The position numbers and the translations under genes are program-made. A stretch of DNA of 14,637 nucleotides from Ramlibacter sp. (GTDB lineage: Bacteria > Pseudomonadota > Gammaproteobacteria > Burkholderiales > Burkholderiaceae_C): positions 1 through 14,637 of the forward strand of contig JANXVP010000321.1 of assembly GCA_025351615.1 (NCBI GenBank), written 5' to 3'. This document shows, one piece after another, positions 11,666 to 14,637 of the stretch. How positions within the stretch are numbered: the stretch's first letter is position 1; the number at the start of each line of letters is the position of its first letter. The notes under the pieces are model-generated. The model saw nothing but the letters and a program-made list of their open reading frames with translations. It was not told the DNA's origin and did no database searches.

Positions 11666-11685
11666 CCGGCGTTCCCGACCGCCGG
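11666..11685 (+). terminator. Hairpin after the small lipoprotein gene, not a clear terminator
   Basis: A perfect 6-bp inverted repeat (CCGGCG, 8-base loop, CGCCGG) begins 3 bases after the lipoprotein stop. No T tract follows, so at best it is a stabilising or rho-dependent 3' hairpin. Confidence 0.2.
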
Positions 11686-11712
11686 GCAGGCGCTACGCCG
11701 CGTGGCAGACCG

Positions 11713-12666
11713 ATGACTGCCGCTCACACCCGATTGCCGGGGACTCCCGAGCCGATGCATCGCTGGCCGGGGCATGGCGGCCTTCGCATTGCCGGCGATT
11801 CATGGGGCGATCCCGGGGGACCACTGGTCCTGTTGCAGCACGGCGGCGGCCAGACGCGCCACGCCTGGAAGGGAGCGGGCATCGCGCTCGGCGCGGCCGG
11901 CTATTGCGCCGTCGCTTTCGACGCCCGCGGCCATGGCGATACCGACTGGGCGCCGGACGGGTTGTACGGCCAGGACGTGATGGTCAAGGATCTTCAATGC
12001 GTCATCGCCGCACTGGGAAATCGCAGGCCGGTGCTGGTCGGCGCTTCGATGGGCGGCGGCACCAGCCTGGTTGCCGTCGGCGAGGGGCACGTCGATGCAA
12101 CGGCGCTGGTGCTGGTGGATATCGCGCCGAACATCCAGAGCGAGGGCGTGAGCAATATCCAGGCGTTCATGAGCCTGAAGCCGGAAGGTTTCGGTTCCCT
12201 CGAAGAAGTGGCAGAGGCAATCAGCAGCTACCAGCCGCATCGCAGGCGCCCGCGCAACCTGGACGGCCTGGCCAAGAATGTGCGCCTGGGCGCAGACGGC
12301 AAATACCATTGGCATTGGGATCCGCGCTTTCGTGCCGGTACCCGCGACCTGGTGCAGCGCACCACGCGCCTGGAAGCCTGCGCCCGCAACCTGGATCTGC
12401 CAACCCTGCTGGTGCGGGGCGGCCTGTCCGACCTCCTGAGCGAAGAAGGTGCACAGGCATTCCTGAAGCTGTGCCCGACAGCGGAGTACGTCCGGGTCAC
12501 CGGCGCGGGTCACATGGTGGCGGGAGATCGCAACGACATCTTTGCCACGGCAGCGATCGAATTCTTGAAGCGTGTTGTGCCCATTGCTGGCGATCCGCTG
12601 AGCCCGCCGCATCCGCAAGCGCCGCTTCACCCGGGGCCGGAGCAGGACATCGTCGACGTGCCGTAA
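11713..12666 (+). CDS. Alpha/beta-hydrolase fold enzyme
   Basis: From the ATG at 11713 the product is 317 residues with no signal peptide, so it is probably cytoplasmic. Visible landmarks are the oxyanion-hole motif QHGGGQTRH (42-50), the strand and turn AFDARGHGDTD (68-78), the nucleophile elbow GASMGGG with Ser112, the acid Asp240 in RGGLSDLLS, and His267 in GAGHMVAGD. The catalytic triad is therefore complete. A helical cap (about 145-210) lies between, with the His/Trp-rich stretch KYHWHWDPR. The fold covers esterases, epoxide hydrolases, lactonases and C-C hydrolases; a Ser nucleophile argues against epoxide hydrolase or haloalkane dehalogenase, which use Asp. The substrate cannot be named. 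The last 25 residues are Pro/His-rich. Alternative starts are the ATG at 11755, close to the fold's first strand, and an unlikely TTG at 11653. The gene converges with the minus-strand remnant 8 bases downstream. Confidence 0.85.
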   Translation: MTAAHTRLPGTPEPMHRWPGHGGLRIAGDSWGDPGGPLVLLQHGGGQTRHAWKGAGIALGAAGYCAVAFDARGHGDTDWAPDGLYGQDVMVKDLQCVIAALGNRRPVLVGASMGGGTSLVAVGEGHVDATALVLVDIAPNIQSEGVSNIQAFMSLKPEGFGSLEEVAEAISSYQPHRRRPRNLDGLAKNVRLGADGKYHWHWDPRFRAGTRDLVQRTTRLEACARNLDLPTLLVRGGLSDLLSEEGAQAFLKLCPTAEYVRVTGAGHMVAGDRNDIFATAAIEFLKRVVPIAGDPLSPPHPQAPLHPGPEQDIVDVP

Positions 12667-12674
12667 ACGGCGTT

Positions 12675-13879
12675 TCATGGCGAGCGCACCCGCTCCCGCG
12701 ACAGGGGAAGCTGCCGCACCCGCAACCCGCTCGCGTCGGCAACGGCGTTGGCGATCATCGCCGCGGTCGGGCCTTGCGCCGCCTCCCCGGTGCCCAGGAT
12801 GGGCTGGCCGGGACGGGCGACGATGTGGACCTCGATGGTTTGCGGAACCTGGGGAAAGCGCAGGATCGGATAGCCGCCCCAGTCGCGGCTGGTGATGCGC
12901 GTGCGGTCCAAGGTCACCTCTTCGCTCAGCGTCCAGCTGGCGGACTGGATGATCCCGCCTTCGATCTGGTTGCGCACGCCGTCGGGGTTGACCGCCTCTT
13001 CGCTGTCGACCGCGAACACGATGCGCAGCAACCGGACCTCGCCGGTGTCCTTGCGCACTTCAGCCCCGCAGGCCATCGCGGCATAGGCCGCCAGGTTCTT
13101 GTAGCGGGCGAAGGCGAAGCCGCGGCCATGGCCGACGCGGCGCTGGAAGGCGTCCCAGCCGAAGCGTGTCGCCGCGAGCCGGATGACCTCCTGTGCGCGC
13201 GGGTCGTCCAGGTGCTTGAGACGGAACGCCACCGGATCGGCGCCGGCCGCACGCGCCAGTTCGTCCATGAAGCTCTCGATCGAGAAGACGTTCATGTAGG
13301 CGCCGAGCCCGCGCAGGGCAGACACCCGCAACGGCATCTCCGCAGGAAGTGGTGCGTCACGCGCGCGTTCGGCACGGTGTACAGAGGGATCGCATTGCGG
13401 TCGCCCGCCCCCTCGGGTTGGGCGGCGGGCTTGGGTGTCGATGGCGCAAACGGCTGAGCCAGGTGCTGGCCGACCAGCAGGTCACCGGCCTTGCCGTGTC
13501 TGGTGTTGTGCGTGTTGCTCCAGACGCCGTAGTCCCATTGGGTGATGCGCCCCGTGCCATCGAGCGATGCCCGCACGCCCGTCACCAGGGGCGGGCCGTA
13601 CGGTTCCCAGACGTCCTCGTCCTCGCGCATCCATTGCACGCGAACCGGACGCCCCGACCGCGCCCGGGCGAGCAGGGCGGCGTCGGCGGCCACGTCGTCG
13701 GCGGACGTTGTGGCCGTAGCAGCCCGCGCCCTCCGCATGATTGCAGCGCATACGCTCCTCGGCCTGGCCCAGCAACTCGGCCAGCGCATTGCGCGTGGGA
13801 AAACGCCTTGCGAATGGGTCCACACCGTGTAGTTGCTGTCCACGACCTGTGCGACCGCGCAGGCTGGACCGATCGAGTT
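12675..13879 (-). pseudogene. Decayed, 5'-truncated xanthine-dehydrogenase-family molybdopterin-binding subunit
   Basis: The encoded pieces resemble the C-terminal half (about 400 of a usual 700-750 residues) of the single-chain molybdopterin subunits related to isoquinoline 1-oxidoreductase beta. In order on the minus strand: SIGPACAVAQ and TVWTHSQGVFP in one frame; RNALAELLG to GAGCYGHN in a second; ADDVAADAALL to ARVTHHFL back in the first; MPLRVSALRGLGAYMNVF to the stop in the second. The shifts fall at about 13796-13804 (one base lost), 13701-13712 (one gained) and 13340-13346 (one lost; restoring a C gives a continuous HHFLPEMPLRV). The last piece keeps the catalytic Glu in LGTGEAAQGP (codon 12783-12785). 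A TGA at 13880-13882 and loss of similarity mark the 5' break, so the N-terminal half is absent. Neighbouring long genes are intact, which makes sequencing error a less likely, though possible, explanation. Confidence 0.85.
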
Positions 13880-13889
13880 TCACGATCGG
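13869..13889. repeat. Perfect 7-bp inverted repeat at the break of the molybdo-subunit remnant
   Basis: CCGATCG (13869-13875) and CGATCGG (13883-13889) flank a 7-base spacer. One arm is the Ser-Ile-Gly coding part of the remnant; the other lies beyond the point where similarity ends. A T7 run (13912-13918) follows 22 bases later, too far for a standard terminator. It may be a recombination scar, a regulator site for the downstream + strand gene, or chance. Confidence 0.4.
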
Positions 13890-13960
13890 CTGGCGGTCAG
13901 ACATGCTCGTGTTTTTTTGAGAGACTACTCGCATCAGACGCCTGCTTGAAGGAGACATCG

Positions 13961-14221
13961 ATGACAAAGCTGACTGGAAAAAGCCGCAACGCTCTCGCCC
14001 AGGCGCAGTTCGCGTTCGAGAAACAGCGAAAAGAACCGCTGGAAAATGCAAGCCATGTCCGCAACGCGGTCGCCCGCTTCAACCAGGTTGAGGGCGTCAC
14101 TGACGCAGAAAGGGATGCGGCCTGGAAACGCATCCTGAGCGCGGCCAAAAAATACCAGGTCGATTTGCAGGAAACCAGCTGGCGTGAAATCGGCAAGAAG
14201 CGGGACCAAGCGCCTGGATAG
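13961..14221 (+). CDS. Small conserved protein resembling the DUF6582 family
   Basis: The start at 13961 is set by a strong ribosome binding site, AAGGAG (13949-13954), 6 bases before the ATG; the frame is open further upstream only as a shadow of the minus-strand remnant. The product has 86 residues and is highly charged and Lys/Arg-rich, with no signal peptide or membrane segment. Key blocks are KSRNALAQAQFAFEKQRKEP, ASHVRNAVARFNQVEGV and AAWKRILSAAKKYQVDL, the pattern I recall for DUF6582-type proteins, which resembles a short helical module also seen at the end of some phage head-protein genes (recalled, not checked). Function is unknown. It looks intact between a decayed gene and a convergent gene whose stop lies 12 bases away. 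Its AT-rich leader (T7 at 13912-13918) contrasts with its surroundings and may hold the promoter, but I could not assign boxes. Confidence 0.8.
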   Translation: MTKLTGKSRNALAQAQFAFEKQRKEPLENASHVRNAVARFNQVEGVTDAERDAAWKRILSAAKKYQVDLQETSWREIGKKRDQAPG

Positions 14222-14233
14222 ATCCCCCAGTTC

Positions 14234-14637
14234 TCATGCGAGTTGCGCCGCCACGCCACGTCGCGGCGCCGGATCGACCGGTGGCCCAAAGCCCACGCGT
14301 GCCCACATCTGCACGGTGCGGCCCGGCTGATCCGCGTCAAGCAGGCGTTTGGCGTCGGCATACGGTCGGGCCTTCTCCGGGTATTCCTGCAAAGCCTGCT
14401 GAAGCGGCTGCATGGCCAGGCCATACGCCGTGGCTGCCAGCTGCACGCGCGAATAAGCCCGTCCAGCAGCGACCTGGATCGCACGATCGTTGCCCTCGGT
14501 CACCATCCAGAGAAAGCCAGGGGTCGAATCGAGCTTCTTGCCAAACTCCTTGACCTGGCTGGTGGTGGCGTAATCATCCGGAGCTGGCGCCTTGCGGCGG
14601 TCGAACAGGCCGAGCCGATCGAGCCAGACGACCATGG
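14234..14637 (-). CDS. C-terminal part of an Acg-family FMN-binding (nitroreductase-like) protein; 5' end outside window
   Basis: About 134 residues of the C-terminus are visible and the frame stays open to the right edge, so the ATG near 14635 need not be the real start. The pattern AAGRAYSRVQLAATAYGLA, then QPLQQALQEYP, then TVQMWARVGFG and a final PRRGV block matches my recollection of the end of Acg-family proteins (relatives of mycobacterial Acg, Rv2032), which carry a split nitroreductase fold and in proteobacteria often a Tat signal. Such proteins bind FMN; some are thought to sequester it, and the reaction is poorly defined. The N-terminal FMN-binding half cannot be checked here. No frameshift is seen in the visible part. 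The gene is convergent with the DUF6582-like gene, with 12 bp between stops and no clear terminator. Confidence 0.6.
   Translation of the reverse strand, partial: MVVWLDRLGLFDRRKAPAPDDYATTSQVKEFGKKLDSTPGFLWMVTEGNDRAIQVAAGRAYSRVQLAATAYGLAMQPLQQALQEYPEKARPYADAKRLLDADQPGRTVQMWARVGFGPPVDPAPRRGVAAQLA

Noticed and set aside
12660..12671. GCCGT-AA-ACGGC inverted repeat between the convergent hydrolase and remnant, as a bidirectional terminator
   Set aside because: The stem is only 4-5 bp with a minimal loop, it overlaps the hydrolase stop codon, and only three T follow; too weak to call.
11802..13457. 551-codon plus-strand frame crossing the hydrolase and the molybdo-subunit remnant
   Set aside because: It reads through two unrelated genes out of frame, with Arg/Pro/Ala-rich translation; not a gene.
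13912..13918. T7 run as a terminator tract for the repeat at 13869-13889
   Set aside because: It lies 22 bases beyond the hairpin arm, and no gene on the plus strand ends there.
13349..13960. Upstream extension of the DUF6582-like gene to a 290-residue protein
   Set aside because: The extra 204 residues are the antisense of the molybdo-subunit remnant, and a strong ribosome binding site marks the ATG at 13961.

Overview
The window is 14.6 kb of GC-rich, densely coding DNA. GC-rich third positions, the gene families present and lipoprotein starts of the 'LTACGGGG' type suggest a betaproteobacterium, probably Burkholderiales. That assignment is an inference from style, not from a marker gene. 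I see no rRNA, tRNA, CRISPR array, transposase or phage structural gene.

Left part (1-5422, + strand) is signalling. It opens with the 3' part of a large hybrid histidine kinase, cut by the window edge: tandem HAMP repeats with an exact 92-residue period, a GAF domain, a coiled coil, HisKA, HATPase and three receiver domains, the middle one degenerate. After a 151-bp gap with a plausible terminator and a 20-bp palindrome comes a GAF / degenerate GGDEF / intact EAL protein, probably a cyclic-di-GMP phosphodiesterase.

Middle part (5551-11124, + strand) is a three-gene tripartite efflux operon of the heavy-metal RND (CzcCBA/CusCBA) type: an outer-membrane factor, a lipoprotein periplasmic adaptor with a GTG start, and a 1025-residue RND pump that overlaps the adaptor gene by 4 bp. 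The pump carries the CzcA-type D/D/E proton-relay triad in transmembrane segment 4. The metal cannot be fixed from sequence, and no metal regulator lies in the window.

Next (11125-12666, + strand) come a small unrecognised lipoprotein gene, preceded by a weak promoter whose -35 box lies in a 14-bp palindrome, and an alpha/beta-hydrolase with a complete Ser-Asp-His triad.

The right part (12675-14637) looks eroded and mosaic. A minus-strand remnant of a xanthine-dehydrogenase-family molybdopterin subunit has lost its N-terminal half and carries three single-base frameshifts. Its upstream break coincides with a 7-bp inverted repeat. Just beyond lies an intact 86-residue DUF6582-like gene with a strong ribosome binding site, then, convergent to it, the 3' end of an Acg-family (nitroreductase-like) gene that runs off the window.

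I did not find a clearly new biological system. The most useful leads are the decayed molybdo-enzyme locus, the palindromic promoter with its orphan lipoprotein, and the pairing of a poly-HAMP kinase that has a dead receiver with a GGDEF-dead/EAL-intact protein.
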